Shown: positions 20,714 through 32,236 of the stretch, in pieces
Layout of the letters: every line of letters starts with the position of its first letter
Position numbering within the stretch: position 1 is the stretch's first letter
Assembly: GCA_900642245.1 (NCBI GenBank)
Contig: CAAAJI010000120.1
Coordinates: 66,323 to 130,322, forward strand
Source: Fragilaria radians
Taxonomy: Eukaryota > Bacillariophyta > Fragilariophyceae > Fragilariales > Fragilariaceae
Direction: 5' to 3'
DNA: 64,000 nucleotides
The notes under the pieces: generated by a model
Seen by the model: only the letters and a program-made list of their open reading frames with translations
Databases searched by the model: none
What the model was told of the DNA's origin: nothing
Position numbers and translations under genes: made by a program

Positions 20714-23700
20714 TCAACAACTTTTGCCGTTAGCACAAACACAAGAGGAAGACGAACAACACTTGTCGAAGGCAACCTGTTGAAAACCGCTTGCACAAGG
20801 ATTTGGAATCAAATCAGGTGGACGCTGATTACAATAAGTCCCAGACCCACAGTTTGCATTGATCTCAATATAAGGGCCGTATTCCATTGCGGGTAGTGTA
20901 ACTCCGCCTCGCTCAAATCGATATAGTACATATTGATTAGAATTCCACGGCAAAGTATCCTCGTATTTCGGCAGTATCCAGCCGCTATCGCCTCCAATAT
21001 AGCTGCCGGAAAATTGAATTATCCTAATGACAAGCAATCCATTCGAACCAAAGTAATAAGTATTACCTCGAGAATTTCTAACGGCTAGCTCCGACGACAC
21101 CTTCGTAAACTTTTCGGTACAGCCTGAATCCCCACCACAATAAGGAGCAAAGGCAAAGATATCAAATGATGTTCCGGGTGGGTAAGCCATATAGATCATT
21201 AAAGGAGTGTCTGGTCGAATTTCAATCAATTCGAATCGAAGCTTTGTTGGAGCTCCCTGATTGAATTTCAGGTGCCATCCAAAACCACCAACTGGACCAG
21301 CAATATCAGCATTGGCAGTAACGGCTAAGCCTTTATCACTGGAGAATAAAGGCCCCATGTGCTTGACAAATCCTAATGCTGGACATGGTTCATTACCTCC
21401 ATTCGTGCAAATCGAATAGCCAACCTGAGAATGTTGATTCTCATCGAATTTTAGTCTTACATGTCCAAGACCTCGTTCGGGTCCACTAGCCAACTTGAAA
21501 AAATAGACGGGCCCTTCTGCAACGTATTGAGTTTCAAGATCTGGTTTCCACCACATTCCATTATCCATGGCGCTTGCTATTACAGATCTCACCCCAAGGC
21601 CTGTGACTGAACCATCTTCATCAAGCCAATTTTGGAGTCTTCCGGAAACAGAAGTGGATCCTGGACTTCGAAAATCGAGCATTCGAAATCGATGTCCACA
21701 GTTCTCTAAAGATATTGACTTAGTGCCCTACAGGATCAATCAGTAAAATTTCCTTTCATATAAGACTACGGAAGTTTGAGAATGATATTGCTCACTTACC
21801 TGCATGATTTCTGGATTAAATTGAGAGCTATGTGTTAGAAACGTGAAGACACTTGAACTAGTGTCACAACCAGAGGCAGCATTCGCGTCACATCCACGGC
21901 CGTTCAATTTTACTCCACAATTTCGAAACGTGGAGCGAGTTATGATATGCTCCTGGTCTGTATCATACCAACCAAATCCGTTTGCTCGAATGTAATTCGC
22001 TGCTGAACCGTCTGGTAGACTAAGAGGCTCGCCAGTTCTGCAGCTTACAAGCATGTTATCGATCCAAAATCCTGATTCCAGAGCTTCTAAGGAAAGACCA
22101 CAATCATTACATTCGAAGCCTACAATCTCCATACGACCAGACCAAGAGTTAAGGCCCACACTTGGAGCAAGAAACGCCTTTGTATTTGTCAGTCGGACAA
22201 ATTCTTGTTTGTCAGGCGGACACCATCCAGCACAGTTTCCAGCTGCGCATAGATCGATGGCGCAAGTTCTGCGGTTGTCATCATCAAAATTAAATGATCT
22301 ACCCGGATTGTACTCCAAAACATCATTGTCATTATAGTAAAGCGAGCCACCGAAATAAAAGGCTCCTGCATGATACCAAAACCAGCCACTTGAATGAGCA
22401 GTGTTGCCATCTAATGTATCACCAGGAAGGGGCACTACCGCGGATGGTCGCATGTTGACATTTCTATTGGGACCAATAGGCTTTCGAAGATTGGGGAAGG
22501 CAAATCCAGCCCAACCTCCGCTCGCTGCATTTCCGATGATCTCGTTGCGGATGTTGGTAATGTAAAATCCAGCAGCCGTTACATCTGCTGGTAGTGTCAA
22601 AGACTCTGATTGTTGATATAAGTCAGTTTGTTGAGCATCACCACGAGGAATCGAAGGGCCGATCATGTGAATATGTGCTGCCAAATTAAAATGAATCTTG
22701 TTGAATTGCTCTACTCCATCCTCAAGATAATAACAGAATCCAGAAACATCATATGCTACGTTTTCGGATACTGTTACATAGTTTGTGCCATGGATTGAAA
22801 CACAACGGTAGTACGATTTATGAACGGAAGAATCCTTGAAGTAGCAGGTTGGACAATTCTTGAGTAAATGGAAGTGTATAGGATAGCGACCAAGCACATT
22901 GGTTTGTCCCATTCTGAATAGTTCAACTCCCTCAACGTAGCCCTGTCCCCCATTGTGAACAATGATGTGGCCACCATAGCCTGTGAGGCCAGTATTAGTA
23001 CATGGCTCATCAGTAGTTCCATACGTCCAAGGACCTGTACATTTTCTTGGTTCCGAATCAGTTGGGTCTGAGTCTGAATCAGAACCCTGCACAACAATAT
23101 TTCGGCTCAGCAAGCCAACCTCGGCTTGATACGCTTTGATTCCCACATGCTTATGACGTATGCCAGATTGTAGGTAAACAACCGATCCAATATCTGGACT
23201 GTTATCAACAGATTTTACACGGAGTACTTCATTCTGATGCCAATCCTTAGAATCCTTCATTGCCGTAGAGACTAAGACAATTTCTTGACCAGATTCCCAA
23301 TTAACGTCCTCTTGAAGTCTTAGAGAGGTATCTCCGGGATACGCCGTCGCTGCAAGGCGAGTCCATGAGTGAGAATATCGCTTTCCATGAAAAGAAAGAA
23401 TACCGCCTGAAACTGATATGCCCTTCTTCGTGGCATCCGGAACAGACGTCACAGCATTAGCTGGACGACTTCCGTGCAAGGTGATGGTCACTTTCGTCAA
23501 GATGCGACAGGTTTCTGAGCCGATTGTAAACTTCCCTCGAACGGAAATGCCAGTCACATTAAGCGAAACACCTTTAGCATTTTCTCCAATAATTAATTCT
23601 GAATTCGGAGGGATATCGATCAAGCCTAACCTTGTGGGGATAGACTGCTGGATGATGACTCGGGTGTTTGCAGGAATATTCACTGGTTGGCCAACTCCAG

Positions 23701-24707
23701 CAGAAAACAAAGTATTCCAATTTATCAAACCGGCTTCATTGTGAGGACAATCAACTTGTGACGACACAACAGAAGCTCGAGGAGGACGAGGTAGTTTAAC
23801 TCTTTCTGAGTTATTGTCTGGACCAATGATGTCTTCTGTGGAAGTAGGTTTGGAAATCGGGGACGGCGTTAGACTAGGTTTTACAGGGACGCCTTGGGAA
23901 GGAGGTAAAGGATTTTGCAGCTTAGTTGGTGACCTTGTCATTTGTAAGGGAGTCTTTGGCTTCGGGGTTCTCGTAGGGCGTGGTAAAGTCGGTTTTTTGG
24001 TTGGGCTGCTGGGAGCTTGCAGATTTGTAAGAAGATTGCAATGCTTCCATCCATCCTTCTCAAGGCACTGAGCTTGACCACAGCATTGAGAGGATCGTGT
24101 GCAAGTCGTCCACATTGCTTGACATCCAGTTTCTTTTGAGGGATCAATAAAAATACCTTTGCAATCTACACAATTAGATACTGACTCATTGCACCAAGTA
24201 TCACTACCACCTGTAACAAGTAATCATTTGTAAGGAAGCAGCATCATCTCATAGATGGCAATTTTTTCGATCACTTTTACGATATTCTTACATGTCTTAA
24301 AATCCCAGCTGCAACACTTGTTCGTGGCGGGCTTAGATGTTGGGACTAGTATGTTACATTGTCGCCATCCGTCCTTTACGATGCATTTCGCTGGATTACA
24401 GCACTGCGAATCGCTCGTACAGCTCGTCCACATGGTTTGACAATCTGTTTGCTTTGAAGGATCAATATAGAAACCTTGACACTGCGCGCAATTGTCGCCA
24501 GATTCATTGCACCAAGCATCAGTGCCACCTAGTAGTTGAAAATTCAATTTTGAAACGCGTTTAACGAAAACGTCCTCATGAAATCAAGCAAAAACGATAG
24601 AGTGACGTACAGGTGCCCAAATCCCAACTGCAGCAGCTTTCGGCACCTTCAACAGCGTCGAATGTGAATGCCAGCGCTCCAAAGATTAAGTAACATCTCG
24701 TTTTCAT
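20714..24707 (-). CDS. Secreted G8-domain / parallel beta-helix protein with duplicated Cys-rich modules
   Basis: Four exons: 24707-24611, 24528-24292, 24210-21800 and 21727-20714, giving about 1252 residues. Signal peptide (1 to about 21), two homologous Cys-rich modules (CCSWD, then DxWCNES, NC, DPSKxTxCQxMWTxC, SQCC, KDGWxxCN), a Thr/Pro-rich linker, a G8 domain (WNTLFSAGVGQPVNIPANTR through the LHG strand), a beta-helix part with RYPIHFHLLKN and CVSIHGTNYVTVSENVAYD, and a Cys-rich C-terminus. The IHFH and HGTN motifs are typical of CEMIP/TMEM2/PKHD1L1-type proteins, some of which act on or bind polysaccharide. Extracellular or cell-wall location is inferred from the signal peptide and many Cys. 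Exons 2 and 3 both begin by completing a split Cys codon (phase 1), pointing to exon duplication. Hyaluronidase activity cannot be claimed. Confidence 0.88.
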
Positions 24708-24769
24708 TATTTTGCTGTTTTTGTTGTAATCTCTTCAGCATTTATATCTGGAAACTGTCACGACTAAAG

Positions 24770-24957
24770 CAATATATTAGCTTCAAGGAATATCGATTAG
24801 GGATAAGGCATACATTTTGATGTTCAGTTCGCAATACCACCATCCCCCCCGACAGGTATGAAAATTAGCTCCACCCCCCCCAATATATTAGCTTCAAGGA
24901 ATATCGATTAGGGATAAGGCATACATTTTAATGTTCAGTTCGCAATACCACCATCCC
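24770..24957. repeat. 77 bp direct duplication around a C-rich insert
   Basis: The segment from AATATATTAGCTTCAAGGAA to CAATACCACCATCC occurs at about 24770-24846 and again at 24881-24957 with a single mismatch (TTTTGATG versus TTTTAATG). Between them lie about 34 bases bounded by C runs (CCCCCCC then ACCCCCCCC). It lies just upstream of the secreted-protein gene. Confidence 0.85.
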
Positions 24958-25049
24958 AATGCATATATTCCCTGAACAAAGTGCAAGATTAATCAGAACC
25001 TAAATTGCACAAAAATGTCTCCACAGGCAACTCCGTCATGCAAAAGCAT

Positions 25050-26297
25050 CCATGACCTGGAACATCCTAAATCAATACAGCTGCAGTGGAAATGATGCTG
25101 CCAATTCTCATTAAAGTTTCTTGCAGTCTTTCAAGATGTTTTTTTGTTGATCCAATAACAATTGATTTACTTGAAGCTCTCTGGACGGAATGCTAATGAT
25201 GCTTACAACTTCAGACAACGCGTCAACTTCAATCCACCACTCATTCAGCGGTCAACATGGAGGTTGTCTTTCTTCAAAATAAGCCTGCATTGGAAGTTTT
25301 TTAGCAATTAGCCAGTCTAACCATTGTTCCATTGATAGCCACTGTGTGTCAATGAAGCGTGAACATGTTGTTTTCATTGATGTGAACAAATTGTTTGCTA
25401 AAAATTGATTTGAATCTTGATTGAAACACCAAATCTAATTGATGGGCAGCATTTCTCTCCATGCAAGTAGCTAATCCAGCATGACATCCTGCCATGTTTG
25501 ACGCTCCATCGGTTGTGATACCAATCAGCTTTTCTGTCCAATTTGGGCAAAGTGTGGATAAGATCTTACTACTTAAATTAAGCATGTTTTCTCTCGTCTG
25601 CGACTCGTACATTGGACATGCAATCATCTGCACATTGAATAACGCATAGCCTAAAACAAAGCGTAGTCTATCGTCCAATTATGGGATTGAAGATTTATTA
25701 CCGCCATCCAATGCCATTGCAAAAGCATTGCTTCCAAAGAAGTTTGAAGTTATTTGGCACAATATATGCATACATATTTCGTTACAACGCGTCAAGATAT
25801 ATTACCAAATTTACCTGACATTCCTGTTGAGGTTCTAAAATCATCCAGTATATTCACGCTTTGTCTGAATGACAATCCATTTCCGACAGATTTTAGTAGA
25901 GCTTCGTACTGAAAAGATGATGAAATAATTGCTCGATAATAGTCAACTTCATCATCACCAGTCTTCATGGGTTCAAATCCAATAAGATCTTTTTCTTATC
26001 ATTTTTGATGTTTTGTTGATCCTCATCATCAGAGAAATACAGTATATCTTCAATAATAACATCAATTATATCTTTTTCAATAGTAATCTCTTTCCTTTTG
26101 CGTTGATTAAGTTCAAAATATATTTTCTCCGAATTCACAACTAATGCCGTTTCGAAACAAGTTTTCTTATCTGCTGATGCGCACCTTTGATATTCTGACC
26201 ACTTTGTCGCGTGCATGTTAAGTATATTTTTGAAAGTATTTGCTGCATTTCCTAAGGCAAACATCCCCAACATCGAATTCCTCTCTGCCAAAGGCAC
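25050..26297 (-). pseudogene. hAT-like transposase relic
   Basis: Minus-strand fragments in several frames: 26297-25965 (acidic, Lys/Asp-rich end), 25678-25349 with DGASNMAGCHAGLATCMERN followed directly by AHQLDLVFQS, and continuing to about 25050 with TQWLSMEQWLDWLIAKK and NEWWIEVDALSEVV. The TDGASNM...HQLDL layout is that of hAT-superfamily or related DUF659-type transposases, which cut and paste DNA. The catalytic region is interrupted by stops and frameshifts and a segment is missing between CMERNAA and HQLDL. No intact terminal inverted repeat was seen, so the element is dead. Confidence 0.7.
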
Positions 26298-28286
26298 GAC
26301 AAAACAAACGAATCGACCTCTCCACCGAATTAGATGAAATACAACGACTTGTAATCCGAATACCGCACTCTAATTCCCATTTTGCTCAAAAGTCATTTTT
26401 CTTTACATTATCTTTTCCATTTAATTATGGACAAAATGAGTGGCTGATATGGAAAAAGTGTGTTAATTATGGGTATATCCATAATTAACCAGGCCTGCCC
26501 CCCGGTGATAACGCCCCCCACCATCGGCGTTACACATGCTAAATCTGTGCCTCACATTTGGAAAGTGCGTTAAGGTTAGGGTTTATACCCAGAACATCAA
26601 CAGTATAACATTATTGTTGTATTTCTATAATTCAAACCAAATAACAACTGCAAATGTAGAAGTGAGTTAAAGGGGTTAGGGGCCAAAATCGATCATTGAA
26701 GTTGCTAAAAGTTGACCCTCGTTCGAATGAACACAATATCTCATCCGCCTCTACAATTTATCGCCTTTGTCAATGGGACAAATATGGCTACAAGCAAAGC
26801 GCAGCTCACTATGACCCTGAGGCGCAAGTATTTAGGGAAAGAGATAAAGCGGTCAATGAGATGCTCAGACCATTTGAACTAGAGGAGGCTATTCCAGCTG
26901 TGCCGGGAAAACAACGTCCCTTTTGCACTACCCTAAACACTAGTAAAATTCTAAATCATGTTTGCCAGAGACATGATCCACAATGTGGCCTTTAAGGCAA
27001 CTAGGAGTGAATAAAAATACCTAACCAAAGTTTAATTGTTATTCTCAATGAAAAGAGAAGAAATGTTGCCTTCCCTATATGTGCAAAGTTGGAGATGAAT
27101 GACTGGTCATTACCTCAGGAATACTCAGGATGTTAACCACAGCCAGCACAGGCACATATCCTGTAGCTGAGTTCTGCATCAATGCGATGATCTAAATAAA
27201 TTGAGGATCTGTTTCCGGAAGGATAGCTTTGAGGAGAGCCACCACCTCTAGATAGTCCCTAGACTACAATATTGGGATTCTGAATTCCATAAAGCTAGAA
27301 GAAAATCCTTTGCGGTTCTTGTAATGACATCGAAAGGGGGGGGGGGGGCATAGAACATAACATTTCGTAGCATGTGATATAAAAGGCAAAAAATCTCAAG
27401 TTAAGCTTTAAGCTGGCATTGTATGCAGGATGTACATACGGTAGACGACTTTAAATTAAGAGAATGATAACCGAGCATTTAATCTAATTTTGACCACATA
27501 TACTTTTATTGCTGTTAACAAACGTTGAAGCTTAAATATGTTGCTTCAAATTTGAGCAATCACGTGATTGTAATTTAAATAATATGTTTGAGATGTATGT
27601 GTGTAACAGTACTGAATATGTATTTGACTATCAGGACAAGGAAACAATAATGAGAAAGAGACAATTTATATCTACTTTTCGACAGTGACTGTTAGCTGTC
27701 CAGTCGAATTATGGATTAAGTTAACTAGTTGAGCCACACATTATCCTGCAGGATGACAAAGAGAAAAGTTCAAGGGAGATCCAGCTCCAGATTTAAATGT
27801 GCAGATCGCTTGAATTGCAATTTGTTGAGCCATAAATTAACCTAAAAGATGGCAGTGACAAAGTTTGTGAAATCTTCCTCCAGCTTACCAACCTCCCCCT
27901 CCCCCCACTCCTAATTTTCTCTACTCACCTAGATTCATATCTGGATCAATTTTTCCTGAAGTAAGATCATTTTCCGTCTTCAATAGCCTGTCAAACGACA
28001 ACATACCTCTTCCTTTTGCTAGTTGGATGATGATGCGACCATTCCCGAGTTTAAAATTATTCTTACGCGCTATATTGATGCCAACCAAGGTAATCCAAAG
28101 TTCATGTACAAATATGACAAGATGAAATGTATCTGGGGCTGATTGCCTATTTGCTGGCTGAACCTCATATCTGACGCTTGACGTATCTGTAAACTCTATG
28201 ATCTTCCCATTTCCTCACCACGCTTGTGAAAGTTTTATTCGAAGAACTTAACAAGAAGAAGCAAATATCTTAGATGATCCACGAAG
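26298..28286. other. Gene-poor spacer between transposon relics
   Basis: About 2 kb. An open frame at 26696-26995 (plus, 99 codons, beginning MKLLKVDPRSNE) resembles no family known to me and may be a relic. C-rich patches sit near 26497-26521 and 27894-27907. A run of 13 G lies at 27336-27348. The last ~300 bases may already belong to the Ty3/gypsy relic that follows. Confidence 0.45.
27336..27348. repeat. Homopolymer run (G)13
   Basis: Thirteen consecutive G in an otherwise AT-rich stretch; a simple repeat and likely length-variable. Confidence 0.9.
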
Positions 28287-28724
28287 ATGTCTGTCCTTAG
28301 CCATCCAGCACAAAACAAACTGACCAAGTTATATGCAGGCAACTACATATCACTCTTAAATTCACTGATAAGACTCATAGCATGCAGATGCTTTTCCATT
28401 GAAAGGCACCTGAGCGGTACTCTAGCAATCTTTAACCGATCAAGAGACATTTGCAAAAATATGAAGTTTATTGGAGGTAAGGTAATTCAATTCTATCATA
28501 CCCAGATTTTGATGATCCTTTTGAATTTTGATTCTGATAAATCCTATCATCAGCTGTGTGCAGTTATTAAGCAGGAAACATCCCACCACCTTTTTCATTC
28601 ACATCAACTCAACACAGCTCAAAGACAATGCACAACAACAGAACGAGAGTTATTTTCAGCTATTGAAATTGGAAGCCAAAAATATCTATCTAGACTATTA
28701 AATTATTGTCTTTGTATACCATAA
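28287..28724 (+). pseudogene. Ty3/gypsy polyprotein relic (RT/RNase H junction)
   Basis: Open for 145 codons. Its later half reads LNFDSDKSYHQLCAVIKQET, then HSHQLNTAQRQCTTTERELF. This follows the Ty3/gypsy RNase H pattern (DAS...LGAVL.Q..., SRKLN.AQ..YTTTEREL). Key acidic residues of an active RNase H are not all present and the flanking sequence has stops, so it is a fragment. Weak similarity may extend upstream to about 27.95 kb. Confidence 0.65.
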
Positions 28725-30211
28725 TGTTAGCACCTTTGACGCTTTGAAAGCATCAGTTTGTTTCATAAAACTTTTCCAGGGACTGCTGTGATTTTGTTCA
28801 TTGATCAGTACAATAGCCACTAACTCACTTAGAACCTATCTGATGTGTTGACTTAATTCAGAGTCTGCGTCGTAACGCCAAAGAGCGGAAGAAATAACGT
28901 ATAGACTAATGAATCTAAAAAAAGCGTTTCTCTTCACATTTGCAATATAGAACATTCTATAGGCAGTCCTAAAGAATGATGTGCATCATGATATCCGTCA
29001 ATATAAAAGAAAATGTATCCGTTTCAATGATCTTAGTCTTAAGAAATTAAAATCGACTCTCAAGATGACCTCTCGTGGGGTAACGGGTAATAGATATAGC
29101 GAATGAAGTAGTCATTTTTTGTGCATACAATATCATTTGCCTTAAAGCATTACGGAACGCTTTCTCATTTTGCTTCAACCTTGATAACTCCCCAACAATT
29201 TTACTTTCATGAAAAAGCTGTGTTTCATGAAATAGGAAATTTCTCTTCAAATAATGGAAAGTTGAATTTGCCATTTTATTATCAGAAGGGCTAATGATAA
29301 GAATGAATGTAGCATTGTCGAAAAAAGTTATCTGCTTTCCATAACCATAATGCGATTTGAAATCATCAAATTATTAATATTATTTAGTTTTTTTCTTCTA
29401 TGGGTGTCGAAATTAGGTCGTGAAACAAGCAGAAATTTTCCCTCTTCATTGTTTCTTCAGGGCAATCTGTCTTCTATATTCATTCTGGAACTAATTCATT
29501 GGAGCCTTCGACGGAAGGGTCGACACACTACTATTTAATTCATGGTTTCAGAATTGCGGGATCCCTTCGACGGAAGGGTCGACATACGACTATTTAAGAA
29601 TGTTCAGAGTGTTGATTCCCAAGCCCTTTTTTCTTCTTAAACATTGTTCGAAATGGATTGAATATATGCCTGTTAGGATCGGAGTAGCTGAATTCTCTCG
29701 TGAATGCAAGATTTCACTCACGAATACCTATCTTGTTTTTATAATCAAATCCGTGTTCAAAAGTTCTGTGACTTTGTGACAATGTGATTCTTTGGTCTGA
29801 ATCTACTATCAAGGTTTCTTTGCGAACACTATAGATGCTAAACTAAAAAAAGTCTGACGAGTTTATAAGTAAAGGCGGTATAATTTCTTCATTCGAAGGA
29901 AGCTAAATTCTGCGAAGTTTGAGAAGTGACTCCGAACCACGGCGGTATTTTTTGAAATTTCCTCGAACGTATGAGCTCGTATCATTTCAACGATCTGAGT
30001 GCCTTTCGATTCCAGGGGATTACCGAAAGCACGTCGTCTACGTATAAATATCAAGTTTTCGTGCTTTCCTCGCGAAGGCTAGAAACACAGTGCTCAAAAT
30101 CACATTTTTCGATTTGTGCTTCATCTGAATTCACCCCTGTGCGGGTACATTGAAAGTGAGATACTTTTCGCGTCTCAGCCGCAGCTGCTTGCTGTGCTAT
30201 AACTTGTGGCG
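28725..30211. other. Spacer and probable promoter of the gene at 30212
   Basis: About 1.5 kb. An open frame on the minus strand at 29047-29274 (75 codons) has no recognisable domain. A 34 bp direct repeat with a small hairpin lies at 29505-29597 (listed). The last few hundred bases, including GTATAAATAT near 30040-30050, presumably contain the promoter of the following gene. Confidence 0.45.
29505..29597. repeat. 34 bp direct repeat with hairpin core
   Basis: CCTTCGACGGAAGGGTCGAC followed by A(C/T)AC(T/G)ACTATTTAA occurs at 29505-29538 and 29564-29597, 59 bases apart. CCTTC-GACG-GAAGG can form a short stem-loop, directly followed by the palindrome GTCGAC. It lies about 620 bp upstream of the next start codon. 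Confidence 0.85.
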
Positions 30212-31075
30212 ATGGCGTCTCATTGCGATGACTTTGGCAATATGCCAGCTTTGAACTATGTAACCTATGACGAGAATTCATGTTTGGATTCGGAAAGGAT
30301 GTATTGTATTCCTGTTCCAATAATGAGTGGTGATACAACACTTTCTAAGTTTGGTATGCAAGCATCGACTTTGCATACATCTTCTGTTTATGACTCAAAG
30401 ATTGTTCGAAATAAAGTCGGCGACTTTGTCCGACAACCCTGCAAAGCTAGAGGTGTAGTTTGCAAAGCTGGTCAGAACCCACATGTGGCTCGTTTTGCGT
30501 TTATCGACATACCTGCAGGAACACAGCATGGAACTGTACTCTCTTGCTCCCATCCTATATGTATTGAATCTGGACGACTGTTTCGATACTGTGCACATTG
30601 TCGAACAGCGGTGGCAAAACGCAATTTTAATGTTCGTCATGCTCATGGTAATTTGAACTCTCCTCCAGGTCTCAGAATTGGAAATGGAGCAAAATCAGAA
30701 GATGCATACTCTGAAATTGCAGATTCTTTGATACCATCCGTGATTTCCATTGGTGACCTCAAGGAGTCTCAAATGTGGCTGGAGAATGGCTCTTCAAGGC
30801 TTGTATCGCTTACCGCAAGTGAACTTGAAATTATTGAACTTTTAAGAAGCCGTCCGGTTGAAGGAAATACTCGTGAGATGGAATTATGGAAGGAGTCCAT
30901 ATTACAAGTTGCAGACAATTGGTACCCCAATGTGTCCTCAAATCCCTTGATTGTGGATGAATGTAAAGGCCATCTTGACACACTATCTAATGATTGTCTG
31001 TTAGATGGAAAGTTATCTGATTCCGAAAACGATTGTGGCGACTTTGATTTGGATGCTTATTTTCTAGGAGAGTGA
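30212..31075 (+). CDS. Diatom-type Cys/His domain protein, function unknown
   Basis: 287 residues from the ATG at 30212 (the frame is open six bases further up only through a GTG). Residues about 76-145 form a compact Cys/His domain: CKARGV, FAFIDIPAGTQHGTVLSCSH, then FRYCAHCRTAVAKRNFNVRH. This arrangement, an aromatic-IP-HG loop followed by FRYCxxCxxxVAKRNFxxRH, is one I know from multicopy proteins in diatom genomes without an assigned role; the paired Cys/His suggest zinc binding. The rest is Ser/Leu/Asp-rich with an acidic C-terminus, compatible with a nuclear protein, which is inference. It converges on RRP7 with 93 bases between stop codons. Confidence 0.8.
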   Translation: MASHCDDFGNMPALNYVTYDENSCLDSERMYCIPVPIMSGDTTLSKFGMQASTLHTSSVYDSKIVRNKVGDFVRQPCKARGVVCKAGQNPHVARFAFIDIPAGTQHGTVLSCSHPICIESGRLFRYCAHCRTAVAKRNFNVRHAHGNLNSPPGLRIGNGAKSEDAYSEIADSLIPSVISIGDLKESQMWLENGSSRLVSLTASELEIIELLRSRPVEGNTREMELWKESILQVADNWYPNVSSNPLIVDECKGHLDTLSNDCLLDGKLSDSENDCGDFDLDAYFLGE

Positions 31076-31168
31076 CAGAACTAGAGTGTATGATAATTGA
31101 GATTAGTTGCAGAATTGAATTCGATCACATTTCAATTAGGTTAATTTAAATTGTAGATGAGACTTGGG

Positions 31169-32236
31169 TTAAGCAAAAGGCCTATAATGTCTTTCTTCTT
31201 TCAATTTTTTCACTTTGGCCAAATCTTCTTCGAATTTCTTTCTTAATTCTTGAACAACCTTTCTCCTAGTATCTTTTTGTTGAAAACGATAAAAATCGTC
31301 CAACTCAGCTGCACCCAATGCTTCTTTTTTAGTTCTACGACGTTTGCTCCCCTTCCGACGGTTGGTGGTTGAAATACCCTCCTCAAATTCCAGTTTACTT
31401 CCCAGATGAGAAGACGAGTGCGTGACAGTAACAAATCCATCATCGTCGGGAATGTGTGCAGATTCTTTGGCAAGACGGGAAGCTTCTTCGGCTTCCTCAT
31501 ACTCTTGCATGATTTGATTGCATTCGTCTAGAAGTCCTCCTTCTTGACGAGATGAGATAAGCTCTAGACTAGCCCGATATCGTGCTGCCATAGCTAATAA
31601 ACCAGTTCCTGATGCTGAAGGGTCTTTCGATGGATCAATATCGCCATCGATATTATCTCCTACAACTGTACGGTACGTCTCATCTTTCAGGGTTTGAATC
31701 TCCAACTTCCCGACGACAATCCCTGGTTTGTGCTTCTCCTCCTTCTGAGCCATGACTTGCATTAAGCTTGACAATGCTGCACTCTTTTCCTTCGGCGACG
31801 AAAATACAACATGAGCAAACTTTCCTTCACAAAGATCTATTCCAAGTCCGGGGGTTGTGTAGCTAGGTATCCACTTTGATTCCGATGTCCACAACCATTG
31901 GGAAGTAGTTTCAGTCGCTGGACGTGGGTTGGATACAACTGTAACTCGCTGAATTTCTCCAAATCGTCCAAATATTGATCTCAATAAAATGCGTGTCGAA
32001 ATTCCAGGAAAGAAAGGAGCGTTTGCCACAAACAGAGTGCTTTGGTCCGTTCCAAAATGCTCCTTGGTGTAACAAAAGGTTTCGTCCATGGGATTTGGAA
32101 CATCTTCTTCTGAACAGAAAAGTATTCGAATAGGAAGATATCCCTTTATTAAAAGCTTCGAAGGATCAATTTTTCTAGATGATTTCGATGGTGATTTCTT
32201 GGATTTCATCGCACTTGATTTTTTCTCGGAAGCCAT
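31169..32236 (-). CDS. RRP7: Ribosomal RNA-processing protein 7 (RRP7)
   Basis: Single exon, 355 residues. A Lys/Ser-rich start is followed by an RRM-like domain (about 60-185: STLFVANAPFFPGIS, LLRSIFGRFGEIQRVTVVS, FAHVVFSSPKEKSAA). The C-terminal RRP7 domain ends DFYRFQQKDTRRKVVQELRK, then KFEEDL and HYRPFA, the family's strongest signature. RRP7 belongs to the UTP-C/Rrp7 module of the 90S pre-ribosome and is needed for 18S rRNA maturation in the nucleolus. A basic KGSKRRRTKK patch could be a nuclear signal. It shares a 291-base divergent promoter region with an RNA methyltransferase gene, a plausible co-regulated ribosome-assembly pair. Confidence 0.92.
   Translation of the reverse strand: MASEKKSSAMKSKKSPSKSSRKIDPSKLLIKGYLPIRILFCSEEDVPNPMDETFCYTKEHFGTDQSTLFVANAPFFPGISTRILLRSIFGRFGEIQRVTVVSNPRPATETTSQWLWTSESKWIPSYTTPGLGIDLCEGKFAHVVFSSPKEKSAALSSLMQVMAQKEEKHKPGIVVGKLEIQTLKDETYRTVVGDNIDGDIDPSKDPSASGTGLLAMAARYRASLELISSRQEGGLLDECNQIMQEYEEAEEASRLAKESAHIPDDDGFVTVTHSSSHLGSKLEFEEGISTTNRRKGSKRRRTKKEALGAAELDDFYRFQQKDTRRKVVQELRKKFEEDLAKVKKLKEERHYRPFA

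Noticed and set aside
26696..26995. 99-codon frame with a mixed composition
   Set aside because: Not recognised, no flanking exons, sits among transposon relics; mentioned only within the spacer.
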